A DNA stretch of 41,848 nucleotides from an uncultured Bacteroidota bacterium (GTDB lineage Bacteria; Bacteroidota; Bacteroidia; Chitinophagales; Chitinophagaceae): the NCBI GenBank assembly GCA_903953815.1, contig CAJBLA010000007.1:1-41848 (forward strand), given 5' to 3'. The position numbers and the translations under genes were made by a program. The notes beneath the pieces were generated by a model. The model saw only the letters and a list, made by a program, of their open reading frames with translations. It searched no databases and had not been told where the DNA came from. This document shows positions 16,986 to 26,164 of this stretch, piece after piece (positions within the stretch are counted from its first letter, which is position 1; every line of letters begins with the position of its first letter).

Positions 16986-17034
16986 TCAACGGGGGGATTG
17001 AATAAATTATTTTAATGCGAACTAAACTTTTAAA

Positions 17035-18129
17035 CTAAGCAATCATTTTTTTATACAAACTAGTAAACACCAAATACAATACCGTTAAAAAACCGGCTAA
17101 AAATCCACCTAGTAATAATGATTTTTTCTTGCTTACCCTATCTTTATCCAAAGGCAAAATAGGACGGTCAATAACCTGTATTAATGGTGTTTCCTTGCGA
17201 AGGGAAACTTTTGAAAGCTCAAGGTTGGCCACCAACTGGGTCAGAATAGCTGTATTAGCTTGCACATCTATTTGACGTCTAGTACTAGGTGTTTTTTTAA
17301 TATTAAAAGCTGGGTTTAAATTATATACATTATCACTTGCAGCTGCAACACCAGTGATTGCATTATTTAATTCAGCACGAATACTATCGGCCTGCTTTTG
17401 TAAAATTTCCACATTCATTCGGGATTTTTTACTTTTAATTTCAACATAATAATCGGAAGTTACCTTGGCTAAGGTTTCACAAAATTCTTTTGAAAAACCT
17501 TCTTCAATGGAATTTACAGTAACATTGATAATACTAATTTTTTTATCAGTTTGAGCTACAGATAAATTGTTGGTAACAATTCCAAGAAAAATATTTTTCA
17601 ATATTGAATCCTGTTGTAAAGTAAAATTGCTTCTGTCGCTAGTTACAGGAAATTGAATGTTTTTTAATGATGGACTTTTTTTCCATCCATCTCTCAATTC
17701 ATTAAACGCAATATAGTATTCTGCCAAACTAACGGTTTTGCCTTTGTATGATACGGGTGATAATAATGTTTTTTCAACAATTTTTCGGCTCTTCATGAGT
17801 GCCATTAAATTAGCGCCCGAAAATGCACCCCCTGCGCCACCGCCACCTAAATCAATGCCAAAGGAACTCGCCAATCCAAGTGCACCACTTAAACCACCGC
17901 CGCCGCTTTTTTCATCTTCCATTGCAAAGGTCAAATCTGCTTTGTAAATGGGCTTTTGAAAAAAAGCATAAGTAAGGCCAATCGCACCGCCAATGGCACT
18001 AACTGCTACTATTAGCTTCCATTTAGTTAATAAAAACTGATACCATTCCCGAATTTTAAAAATGAGTTCCTTTAAGGAAATTTCATCATTATCAAAATTG
18101 GTATTGTTTGAAGTATTTTCTGATTGCAT
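17035..18129 (-). CDS. Wzz-type polysaccharide co-polymerase (chain-length determinant), no kinase domain
   Basis: This 364-residue inner-membrane protein has a transmembrane helix near residues 39-56 (after the LLTKWK segment), a long periplasmic region with predicted helices, and a second membrane helix close to the C-terminus (LLLGGFLAGFLTVLYLVF). A glycine-rich stretch (SGGGGLSGALGLASS) follows the first beta strand, typical of Bacteroidota Wzz/GumC-like proteins. It regulates polymer length with the partner export protein. I chose the ATG at 18129, 5 bp after the upstream stop; a TTG at 18138 would overlap that gene. No Walker motif is present, so it is not a fused tyrosine autokinase. 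Confidence 0.85.
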   Translation of the reverse strand: MQSENTSNNTNFDNDEISLKELIFKIREWYQFLLTKWKLIVAVSAIGGAIGLTYAFFQKPIYKADLTFAMEDEKSGGGGLSGALGLASSFGIDLGGGGAGGAFSGANLMALMKSRKIVEKTLLSPVSYKGKTVSLAEYYIAFNELRDGWKKSPSLKNIQFPVTSDRSNFTLQQDSILKNIFLGIVTNNLSVAQTDKKISIINVTVNSIEEGFSKEFCETLAKVTSDYYVEIKSKKSRMNVEILQKQADSIRAELNNAITGVAAASDNVYNLNPAFNIKKTPSTRRQIDVQANTAILTQLVANLELSKVSLRKETPLIQVIDRPILPLDKDRVSKKKSLLLGGFLAGFLTVLYLVFTSLYKKMIA

Positions 18130-18134
18130 GGTTT

Positions 18135-20723
18135 TCAATTTTTAACGTACTTGGTTAACAATTTAACTGTAGCTAAGGCTGCAATAAGTTGGGTAATAAC
18201 TGTAAAGTATTGTAAGGTTACGTTTAAGGCTTTGTCCTTTCTTGAATTGGTTTCAGGTATCACTACCTCACTTCCTGGTTTTACTTTGGGGTTGATTCTA
18301 AATAATCCAAAGTCCTTCATTCTTGCCGATTTTCCGTTGGCATATACCACATAAGCTTTATTGCGTCTTGAATATTCCGAAACACCACCAGCTGCCGATA
18401 CACAATCCCCAATGGTTAATCCTTCCTCATATACAATATTCGTAGGCCTTAATACACCACCACTTATTTTAACTTTATTATCTAATTTTGGTACTACGAT
18501 CTCATCTCCGTCCATTAATATTAAATCTGAATTTGTTCCAGGATGTTTGATTACTTCATTTAAATCAATTGCAATTTGATAAACATCGTCCTGCAATTCC
18601 TGATACATCATATTCAGGGTATCCTTTAAATTTTTACGCTGCATTTCATTGAGCTTCGTGCTCATGGTTAAGCTTGTATTGTTGTTAGTACTATTGCCAT
18701 TTTTTATTTCTTCTGCCATTAATTGTTTTTCCTCCTCCAACCTGGCGTTTTGTTGTGCCTTAAATTTTTCAACATAGGCTTTTTCAATATTTGCTTTTGT
18801 TTCATCCGATTTTAAACTATCTAACTCATACCTTTTGCGTTTGATAAAGGCAAATTCACCACTGGATCCATCTATCAATCCACCTGCACGCGTGATAATA
18901 TCACTCACTCTGTCCAACCTACTTGCTAATGCAAAATTACCCGTGTTTTGAACCTGCCCTGTAATTTTTACAATGGCTGGTTGTGTGTAACCTGTTTGTT
19001 TAGTAATAGTAACTACATCCAATGGTTGCAAAATAAAATTTTCGTTCCCTGAATTAAAACTTAAATCCCCGTTAATTTCAGTTTGTAAAATAGTAGCAAC
19101 ATTATTGTTGGTTACTTTATCGCCAAATTTTAATTGCCTAGCTACTTCCACTTTTTTATTCGCGATATACGTAAAGCCACCTGCTAATAATATTAAATCC
19201 TTTACCGTCATGCTATCGATATAATTAAACTTGCCCGGATTTTTTACTTCACCCATTAAATCAATCGCCAATGAATCACGCATTTCCAACACACTGCTGA
19301 TATACAATTCATCTTCACGTTGTAATAAAATATTTTCAGTTGGATCATTTTTTAATGCCTTAGTTAGGTTCAGTGTAATAAGCTCCTTTAATAAATTAGG
19401 CTTTAACCTTATTAACTGTGCACGACCTGTATAAGCGTCCTCCTTTAAACCATCGGCGCGTTGTACCAAATCAGCAACACGCATGCCTGGTGTAAGTTCA
19501 TATAAATCGGGTCTGAAAATGGCACCCGATAATTTTACCCTGTTTTCGTAACGGTCTAAAATTTTGGAGATAAATATTTCATCGCCGCCCTGTGGTTGGT
19601 ATTTTGCAAAATCGATTTTTGCTAAATCTTTTACCGCTTTTTCCTTACCATTTTTTTGAATAATTTTTACCCATGCTGTGTAAGCGGTATCATCAAAGCC
19701 ACTTGCATATTGTAAAAACTGATTAAAATTTTCATTCCCGATTAGTTCAAAAATACCTGGGCGTTTTACTTGACCCTTAATTTCAATTCTATTTTTATAA
19801 GGAGGCACACGTACCACATCGTTGTCCTTTAAGCCAATATTTTGCGACTGATCCCCGTTCTGCATAAATTGATACAAGTCAATTTTCTTAAACGGTTTGT
19901 TGTTTCGGATCAATTCTATTTGTCGGTAACTGCCAATTTCACTAGGGCCACCTGCTTCTGTTAATACACTCAATACATTGGATAAGGAAGATACATTATG
20001 CACGCCACTTTTATTTGCACCTATAACTGTAACATGTATGGTTCGAATATCTCCTAATGTTAACGCTAACTTAGATTCACCCCTTGCAATACTAGGGTAG
20101 GCGGTATTCGCCATTTGTTGTTTTATTTTTTCAATGGCTGCTTCAATGGTTAAACCTGCTACTTTAATAGGGCCTACATTTTGTACCTGTATACGACCTT
20201 CATTGGAAACTGTAATATCCTCGGCATATTCCTGTACGCCATACACCACTAATTTCAATACATCATTAGGTCCAATTTCATAATTCAATGGCGTAGCAAT
20301 ATTTTGATTGGAACTTAAGCCGGTGTTGTTTTGATTAAACAATTCCGATCCATAAATTAATGGATTAATAGGCTTAAAATTAAAGAAGTCCAAACTATCC
20401 GATTTTTTGGAAGAACTATCGTTTCGGCGGTTACTTTGTTTTTTCAACAAGGGGGATTTATTCCCTGAGGTTGGTTTTGCATTAGCCAGCCTTGCTTTTA
20501 GTTTTGCAAACTCACTCGCCGACATTCCTTTGGCCATGGCTTGTTGTTCCACTTGGTCAATAGATACACCGCCTTGTTTAAGCTGTTGTTGAATTTGTCC
20601 AATTTCTGCTTCAGTTAAAGCATCCACTTTAATAGTGCTTAAATCCTTACCGCTTAAAGCCCCTTGTGCAAAGCCTACATTGGTAATAAATAAAAAAGCC
20701 AGAATGAATAATGAAAACCTCAT
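18135..20723 (-). CDS. Wza-like polysaccharide export protein with multiple SLBB domains
   Basis: This 862-residue secreted protein starts with a signal peptide (MRFSLFILAFLFITNVGFAQ). A charged helical segment (residues about 35-80) follows, then a poly-export domain beginning near YEIGPNDVLKLVVYG (148 on) and about six SLBB repeats (for example VKISGGVLRP and IEIKGQVKRPGIFEL). A hydrophobic segment lies near the C-terminus (VITQLIAALATVKLL). It is over twice the length of enterobacterial Wza and has no lipobox cysteine, as often in Bacteroidota. It likely forms the outer-membrane/periplasmic export channel. It is the first gene of its operon and is divergent from a paralogue at 21055. Confidence 0.88.
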   Translation of the reverse strand: MRFSLFILAFLFITNVGFAQGALSGKDLSTIKVDALTEAEIGQIQQQLKQGGVSIDQVEQQAMAKGMSASEFAKLKARLANAKPTSGNKSPLLKKQSNRRNDSSSKKSDSLDFFNFKPINPLIYGSELFNQNNTGLSSNQNIATPLNYEIGPNDVLKLVVYGVQEYAEDITVSNEGRIQVQNVGPIKVAGLTIEAAIEKIKQQMANTAYPSIARGESKLALTLGDIRTIHVTVIGANKSGVHNVSSLSNVLSVLTEAGGPSEIGSYRQIELIRNNKPFKKIDLYQFMQNGDQSQNIGLKDNDVVRVPPYKNRIEIKGQVKRPGIFELIGNENFNQFLQYASGFDDTAYTAWVKIIQKNGKEKAVKDLAKIDFAKYQPQGGDEIFISKILDRYENRVKLSGAIFRPDLYELTPGMRVADLVQRADGLKEDAYTGRAQLIRLKPNLLKELITLNLTKALKNDPTENILLQREDELYISSVLEMRDSLAIDLMGEVKNPGKFNYIDSMTVKDLILLAGGFTYIANKKVEVARQLKFGDKVTNNNVATILQTEINGDLSFNSGNENFILQPLDVVTITKQTGYTQPAIVKITGQVQNTGNFALASRLDRVSDIITRAGGLIDGSSGEFAFIKRKRYELDSLKSDETKANIEKAYVEKFKAQQNARLEEEKQLMAEEIKNGNSTNNNTSLTMSTKLNEMQRKNLKDTLNMMYQELQDDVYQIAIDLNEVIKHPGTNSDLILMDGDEIVVPKLDNKVKISGGVLRPTNIVYEEGLTIGDCVSAAGGVSEYSRRNKAYVVYANGKSARMKDFGLFRINPKVKPGSEVVIPETNSRKDKALNVTLQYFTVITQLIAALATVKLLTKYVKN

Positions 20724-21054
20724 AGGTTATGTTTTGTTAATTTGAATATTTTAGATATAGCTACGCTTTTCTAAGTCACATAAAATGAACGAGTTATGAA
20801 CTACTTAGAAGCAATAAATTATTTTAGGGGGGTAATGCGAAATTACATTAAAAATGTATAGAAAATGTAATAAGTAATAGTTAATTTTTGACAATATTTA
20901 GGTAACATCATTATAACGATTTATCTCCTTTATTTATTGCTGATAAAGTATACTTACATCATTTCTTTATACGCGTTTGGATTATGAATATTTCCCCCTT
21001 TTTGCCCAAACAAAAATTATTATTCGTTATTTTTACATTATATACAAAAATCAT
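20724..21054. promoter_or_regulatory. Divergent intergenic region between the two wza-like genes
   Basis: This 331-bp AT-rich gap holds no convincing gene and must contain the promoters of both export operons. A small inverted repeat TACATT-AAA-AATGTA lies at 20844-20858 and a G6 run at 20827-20832. I found no exact TAnnTTTG box on either strand; the nearest is TTTATACGCGTTTG near 20970 with the wrong spacing. The TTG-initiated extension at 20977 is not taken as coding. Confidence 0.5.
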
Positions 21055-23496
21055 ATGAATTTATTTCGTAAAATATTGATAATCAGTGCATTGTTTTTAT
21101 TCGCCTTAAATGGATTCGCACAAAATGGCAGCATGAATGTGGCCAATATGACCAATGAACAGCTGATGCAATTAGTGAGTCAATACCAATTAACGGGTTT
21201 AACTGGACCTGAATTAGAGGCAAAAGCAAAGGAAAAGGGCCTTTCTAATGACCAAATACAGGCTTTAAAAGCAAGAATGTCTACCTTAAATCAAGGGAAT
21301 TTGGGCAAAAATCAGCAAAATTCTACGGATCCATATACCCAACGCAAAAAGATTGGCATAAAATCGGGTTTATATATGGAAGATGATAGCTTGAGCCTAA
21401 ATACGCTTAAAGTGTTTGGCGCTGATATTTTTGAGGAGGAATTTTTGAATTTTGAACCTAATTTGTCGATTCCTTCACCCAAAAACTACATGATTGGCAC
21501 TAATGATCAAATCATTGTTGATGTATTTGGCGTTAGTGAACGAACACAAAAATTAAATGTAAGTACAGAAGGTTTTATTCGTTTCCCTAACCTAGGTCCA
21601 ATTAAAGTTGCGGGCTTAACCTTGGAGGATGCACAACAAAAAATTAAAATCGCACTTACAAAAATTTACCCCACCATTGGTTCTGGTAAAACACAGGTTA
21701 ATGTTTCCGTAGGCGATATTCGCAGTATTCGTGTCACAGTTGTAGGTGAAGTAAAAAGACCAGGCTCCTATAGCCTTTCTTCTCTTTCTACTTTAATGAA
21801 TGCCTTATATACTTCAGGTGGGCCTAATAACATTGGCTCCTTTCGAAATATTTATTTAATGCGCAATGGCAAGGAACTCGTAAAATTTGATTTGTATGAT
21901 TTTTTATTAAAAGGTGATTTATCTAAAAACAAATTATTAATGGATGAGGATGTAATTCGCGTTGCACCTTATACCAACCGTGTAGCCGTGAAAGGGGCGA
22001 TAAAAAAGCAGGCCTTATATGATGTGGAGGAAAAAGATCATTTGGGGGATATATTAAAATTTGCTGGTGGATTTGCCGATATGGGCCATAAGGATTTTGT
22101 TCGCGTTAAACGCGTAGGTGATAAAAACAAAGAAATACTCACTGCAAAATCAAACCAATTTGACAGCTTTAATTTAATATCAGGTGATACTATTTTGGTG
22201 GATACGATTGCCTCCTCCTATTCGAACAGAGTGCATATTCAAGGTTCCATCTATTATCCTGGTGAATATGGTTTAAATGAAGTGCCTACCTTAAAAGATT
22301 TGTTATTGCTAGCCCAAATTAAAGAGAATACATATTTTGATCGTGGCGCTTTGATACGTTTGAAAGCTGATTTTACCCCAAGTTTTTTAAACTTTAATTT
22401 AAATGAAATTTTATCTGGTAAATCAAATATGCAATTGCAAAAAGAAGATTCCATTTTTATTTACCAAAAGGATGATATCAGGGAACAGTATTATATTTCC
22501 ATTAATGGGGAAGTAAATACCCCAGGCACTTATAACTACAAAGATAGTATGCGCTTAATGGATTTAATATTAATGGCGAAGGGGCCTAAAGATGGTGCTA
22601 CTTTGCAAAAAATTGAAATATCCAGACGCGTTAAAGAATTAGATAACGAAAAAGAAACTTTTAAATACGCGATTGTTAAGGAAATAAATATTGATAAAAA
22701 CTCCGCCTTTTATGAAAACCCCAATTTTTTATTAGCGCCCTTCGATATTGTTTCTGTCCGTAAATCAACCGGATATACTGTTCAAAAAAAGATAAGTATT
22801 GAAGGAGAAATTTTATACCCTGGTGATTATATTTTATCCAATAAAAATGAACGCGCATCTGAAGTTATTAAACGAGCGGGTGGTTTAACAGCTTCAGCTT
22901 ATACCGAGGGTGCGATATTAATTCGTAAACAAGCCATTGGTAACTCAACAACGGATAGTGTGGTGTTTCGTACCAGACAAAATTTAATTAAAAACAGAAC
23001 TGAATTAAAAAGTTTATCTGATACGGCACTTATAAAAAATATTTATAAAGAAAATGAAGAGAAAATTGTAAGTTTTGATTTGAAAAAAGCTTTACAATTT
23101 CCCGGAAGCCCAGATGATTTGATTTTAGAGGAAAATGATATCTTAAGAATTGAAAAAGTATTACAAACTATTGAAACATTTGGGGGTGTAAATATTCCAA
23201 TGAAAATTACTTTTGATAATAATAACGCGGGATTCAAGCACGCTATTCGCGCATCCGGGGGCTTTGCTTCCAATGCAGATAAAACACTATCCTATGTGAT
23301 TGGCGCCAATGGCAAGGTTAGAAGTACGAAAAAGTTTATGTTCATCAAATTTTATCCAAAAATTACCGCAGGATCGCAGGTATATGTGCCAATTAAACCT
23401 AAGAAAGAATTAACCACAGGTGAGATGATTGGTATAGGTACAACAATCGCTTCCTTAGTAGGTCTAGTAATTTCACTTATTAATGCAACAAAATAA
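21055..23496 (+). CDS. Second Wza-like multi-SLBB polysaccharide export protein
   Basis: Starting at the ATG at 21055 gives 813 residues with a clear signal peptide (MNLFRKILIISALFLFALNG then FAQ). An in-frame TTG at 20977 would add 26 residues ahead of that signal and is rejected. The layout repeats that of the divergent gene: a short helical segment (LSNDQIQALKARM), a poly-export domain starting near YMIGTNDQIIVDVFG, a run of SLBB repeats and a C-terminal hydrophobic segment (GIGTTIASLVGLVISLI). The two proteins share blocks such as GPIKVAGLTLEDA against GPIKVAGLTIEAA, so they are paralogues. It leads the plus-strand operon of polymer assembly genes and is 6 bp from the next Wzz-like gene. 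Confidence 0.88.
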   Translation: MNLFRKILIISALFLFALNGFAQNGSMNVANMTNEQLMQLVSQYQLTGLTGPELEAKAKEKGLSNDQIQALKARMSTLNQGNLGKNQQNSTDPYTQRKKIGIKSGLYMEDDSLSLNTLKVFGADIFEEEFLNFEPNLSIPSPKNYMIGTNDQIIVDVFGVSERTQKLNVSTEGFIRFPNLGPIKVAGLTLEDAQQKIKIALTKIYPTIGSGKTQVNVSVGDIRSIRVTVVGEVKRPGSYSLSSLSTLMNALYTSGGPNNIGSFRNIYLMRNGKELVKFDLYDFLLKGDLSKNKLLMDEDVIRVAPYTNRVAVKGAIKKQALYDVEEKDHLGDILKFAGGFADMGHKDFVRVKRVGDKNKEILTAKSNQFDSFNLISGDTILVDTIASSYSNRVHIQGSIYYPGEYGLNEVPTLKDLLLLAQIKENTYFDRGALIRLKADFTPSFLNFNLNEILSGKSNMQLQKEDSIFIYQKDDIREQYYISINGEVNTPGTYNYKDSMRLMDLILMAKGPKDGATLQKIEISRRVKELDNEKETFKYAIVKEINIDKNSAFYENPNFLLAPFDIVSVRKSTGYTVQKKISIEGEILYPGDYILSNKNERASEVIKRAGGLTASAYTEGAILIRKQAIGNSTTDSVVFRTRQNLIKNRTELKSLSDTALIKNIYKENEEKIVSFDLKKALQFPGSPDDLILEENDILRIEKVLQTIETFGGVNIPMKITFDNNNAGFKHAIRASGGFASNADKTLSYVIGANGKVRSTKKFMFIKFYPKITAGSQVYVPIKPKKELTTGEMIGIGTTIASLVGLVISLINATK

Positions 23497-23502
23497 TTTA
23501 CA

Positions 23503-24564
23503 ATGTCATTACCAAATAATACCGTTGCACTTACTGATATTATAGCCTCAGCTAAAAATTTTATAAAATTTATTCAATCCAAGTTTAAATTTTTAGGGTT
23601 GTTGATTATTTTTGGTGGCGTATTAGGGTTAGCTTACTATTTTATCACTAGCCCTAAATACCAAGCAACCGCTACTTTTATTGTGGAGGAAAAATCAAGC
23701 GGTAGTGGTTTAGCGGGTATGGCGGGGCAATTAGGTTTTGATATTAGCAGCTTAACTGGAGGCAATGCAGGCTTATTTGATGGTGACAATATTTTAGAAA
23801 TTATAAAATCCAGAAATATTATTGAATCCGTATTATTATCTAAGGTTGATATTGCTGATAGCGCAAATAATAAAACCTTAGCCGATTTGTATTATGAGAC
23901 CAGTGGATTAAAAAATAAATTAGAAGGTAAAAGTAATGACTTAGCTAATTTAAATTTTTCAAGTATAAAAAATGGAGTAGGGCATACCATATTGCAGGAC
24001 AGTGTGCTTTATATGATGATTGAAAAAATTAATAAGGATAATTTAAATGTGCAACGCACCAATAAAAAAGGATCGATAATTAGCATTAGTACAAATTCCA
24101 CAAACCCGCAATTTTCAAAATTATTTTCAGAGCGTTTGTTAAATGAAACAAGCGAAATGTATATAAAAATTAAAGTAGGTAATTTAAGTTCAAATATTAA
24201 TCGTCTTCAAAATAAAGCCGATTCATTACAAGCACTGTTAAACAGAACTTCCTACCAATCTGCTGCTTTAAATACTTTTGATGCGAATGAGGCATATAAA
24301 TCATCCGCTGTGCCTGAGGAAATGTCACAACGAGATAAATTGGTGCTCAATACTTTATATGCCGAAGTGGTTAAAAATGTAGAGATATTGCGTATTTCAT
24401 TGATCAATCAAAAACCAATTATTCAGGTGTTGGATTTACCTAAATTTCCTTTGGTCAATCAACAAAAATCATTTTTAATCATTGAATTGATTGGGTTATT
24501 AGCGGGATTAGTGATTGGACTTTTGTATTTATTGCTAGCCTACACAGGGAACAATAAATCCTAG
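23503..24564 (+). CDS. Second Wzz-type polysaccharide co-polymerase
   Basis: This 353-residue protein has a first membrane helix near residues 28-47 (FLGLLIIFGGVLGLAYYFIT), a periplasmic domain with a Gly-rich strand (SGSGLAGMAGQLG), and a second helix at the C-terminus (IIELIGLLAGLVIGLLYLLL). No kinase motif is present. It resembles the minus-strand Wzz-like protein in layout and motifs (ATFIVEEKSSGSGL against LTFAMEDEKSGGGGL), so the two wza-wzz pairs are a duplicated module. It is 6 bp after the wza-like gene and 6 bp before the GT9 gene and probably sets the chain length for the polymer made by the plus-strand operon. Confidence 0.85.
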   Translation: MSLPNNTVALTDIIASAKNFIKFIQSKFKFLGLLIIFGGVLGLAYYFITSPKYQATATFIVEEKSSGSGLAGMAGQLGFDISSLTGGNAGLFDGDNILEIIKSRNIIESVLLSKVDIADSANNKTLADLYYETSGLKNKLEGKSNDLANLNFSSIKNGVGHTILQDSVLYMMIEKINKDNLNVQRTNKKGSIISISTNSTNPQFSKLFSERLLNETSEMYIKIKVGNLSSNINRLQNKADSLQALLNRTSYQSAALNTFDANEAYKSSAVPEEMSQRDKLVLNTLYAEVVKNVEILRISLINQKPIIQVLDLPKFPLVNQQKSFLIIELIGLLAGLVIGLLYLLLAYTGNNKS

Positions 24565-24570
24565 TTTAAC

Positions 24571-25419
24571 ATGAGCACTAAGTCGCATCGCTTATTTTTA
24601 TTACGCGCTTATGGTGATGCTACCATTGCTTTACATTTTTTAGCAAATAGCCCCGAAAAAAATAATTACGAGGTCATTGTTTCCAGCCATTTAAAGTCTT
24701 TAATCAACGCATTAAGAAGTTATATAGATTTAAGTTCCCTTAAAATTGAATTTGTTGAATTTGACATTACAAAATCGCAACTTAACTTATTTACCAACCG
24801 ACATTTAATCTCAACCAACACTTTACAGCAAGTAAATAAATTAAAGCAGTTTGTAAAAAATAATCCGAACAATGGTGGGGTGGATTATGTGGAACAAGAA
24901 AAAAAATCTACACTATTAAATTTATTTACTGGGCATTCGTTTAAAGCCATAGTAAATAAGCAAGTGTATGCCGATATGGGTAAATTTTTTAAATCTTCTA
25001 TTTTAATTCCTAAACCAACTAGTTCAATTAACAAAGTGCTTATAGTACCCAATGCGCGCATAAGTGCTAGACGCATACCTGAAAGGATAATTGAGTACAT
25101 TAAAGCACAATTAACGGGCACTAATAAGTCATTGCAAGTAGCCTATTTTAGTAAGGAAAACGAACAAAAGCTTCAAACGGATTCACAAAATGAAGTAGTT
25201 TCCTATGCTAATTTTGAGGAGTTATTGGCTTTGATTAATGACGCCGATTTTATTTTTGGATCAGATAGCCTACCTATACACTTATGTAATGCCTTACAAA
25301 AACCACATTATATATTATATCCAAATAATGGATCAACTGCCTTTTTTACACCTTTTAGTATGGCAAATAAGTGTTATGCCGATTTTAATAAATTTTCTTC
25401 CTCTCATTTTCCAATATGA
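24571..25419 (+). CDS. GT9 (heptosyltransferase-like) glycosyltransferase
   Basis: This 282-residue protein resembles GT9 enzymes. The N-terminal LLRAYGDATIALHFL corresponds to the acceptor-side Rossmann start. The C-terminal ADFIFGSDSLPIHLCNALQK, followed by PHYILYP, matches the nucleotide-binding signature in which GxDTGxxHLA is usual. It is shorter than typical GT9 (about 340 residues), and the usual TG is SL. Its donor sugar is unknown. The stop overlaps the next gene by 4 bp (ATGA). Assignment to GT9 is moderate. Confidence 0.7.
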   Translation: MSTKSHRLFLLRAYGDATIALHFLANSPEKNNYEVIVSSHLKSLINALRSYIDLSSLKIEFVEFDITKSQLNLFTNRHLISTNTLQQVNKLKQFVKNNPNNGGVDYVEQEKKSTLLNLFTGHSFKAIVNKQVYADMGKFFKSSILIPKPTSSINKVLIVPNARISARRIPERIIEYIKAQLTGTNKSLQVAYFSKENEQKLQTDSQNEVVSYANFEELLALINDADFIFGSDSLPIHLCNALQKPHYILYPNNGSTAFFTPFSMANKCYADFNKFSSSHFPI

Positions 25420-26162
25420 TGCAAAACAAAATCCATACTTATGTATTATGTTCCAAGCAGGAACAAGGAAGGGAGGGGCATATCAATTTATTAAAGCAAC
25501 AATTGGGTGATATAAATTGCGTAGAAGCCATTTTTCCTAAATTTGAAAAAGTTCCTTTTATGGAACAATTGGCGGGAGTGTCTAAATCACGAACTGGGAA
25601 AGCACTTAACCAAGGAGAAATTGGTTGTTTATTAGGCCACCGTAAAATTTGGCATTTAATTGCCAAACATACTGCAACACCCAATCAGCATTTTTTAGTG
25701 CTAGAATCGGATAGTAAAATCGTTTTTATTGATGATTTTAAAAAGGCATTTATTGAAATCAACAATACGAATAATAGTCATGACTATGATTTGTTTTTTT
25801 GGGGTGCCTGGAATGGGAATACCAGAATAAAAAAATCTACCCAATCAAAAATTCTTAACAAGTTCAATATTGGTGAACCATTAATAAAATCGGTATATGG
25901 CACTTATGGCTATTCCATAACTCCTTTAGCCGCAAAAGTTTTATTAAAACAAACAGCTAAAATTAGCTACCCCGTCGATTATTTTAAATTTCATTTAAAA
26001 AATAACAATATTCGTATAGGGGCCATTCGGCCTGCGATGATTGATACTTGGAAAACAACCCCTAGCAATATCGTTGTCGAGAATAACTGGGTGAACATAA
26101 AAAGATGGATAATCATCCGCATTTTCGACTTTCGTAATATGATTATTGCTTACTTTTGTTAA
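25416..26162 (+). CDS. GT25-family glycosyltransferase
   Basis: This 248-residue protein carries GT25 signatures: LNQGEIGCLLGHRKIW (compare the family's GEIGCxLSH), the segment FLVLESDSKI where the usual LEDD acidic metal site would be, and YGTYGYSITPLAAKVLL near the C-terminal third. GT25 enzymes add galactose or related sugars in lipopolysaccharide outer cores and capsules. The acidic site here is ESD rather than EDD, so activity may depend on a variant metal site. It is translationally coupled to the GT9 gene. The donor and acceptor are unknown. Confidence 0.75.
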   Translation: MMQNKIHTYVLCSKQEQGREGHINLLKQQLGDINCVEAIFPKFEKVPFMEQLAGVSKSRTGKALNQGEIGCLLGHRKIWHLIAKHTATPNQHFLVLESDSKIVFIDDFKKAFIEINNTNNSHDYDLFFWGAWNGNTRIKKSTQSKILNKFNIGEPLIKSVYGTYGYSITPLAAKVLLKQTAKISYPVDYFKFHLKNNNIRIGAIRPAMIDTWKTTPSNIVVENNWVNIKRWIIIRIFDFRNMIIAYFC

Positions 26163-26164
26163 CT

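Noticed and set aside
16984-17003. ATTCAA...TTGAAT repeat around a G6 run between the Wzz-like and FlaA1-like genes
   Set aside because: It is short, overlaps a start codon and lacks a T-run, so neither terminator nor operator is supported.
20844-20858. TACATT-AAA-AATGTA inverted repeat as an operator
   Set aside because: Six-base AT-rich arms are expected by chance in this region and there is no second copy or regulator next to it.
20977-21054. Extended N-terminus of the second Wza-like protein from a TTG
   Set aside because: The extension would precede a perfect signal peptide starting at 21055 and is AT-rich intergenic sequence.
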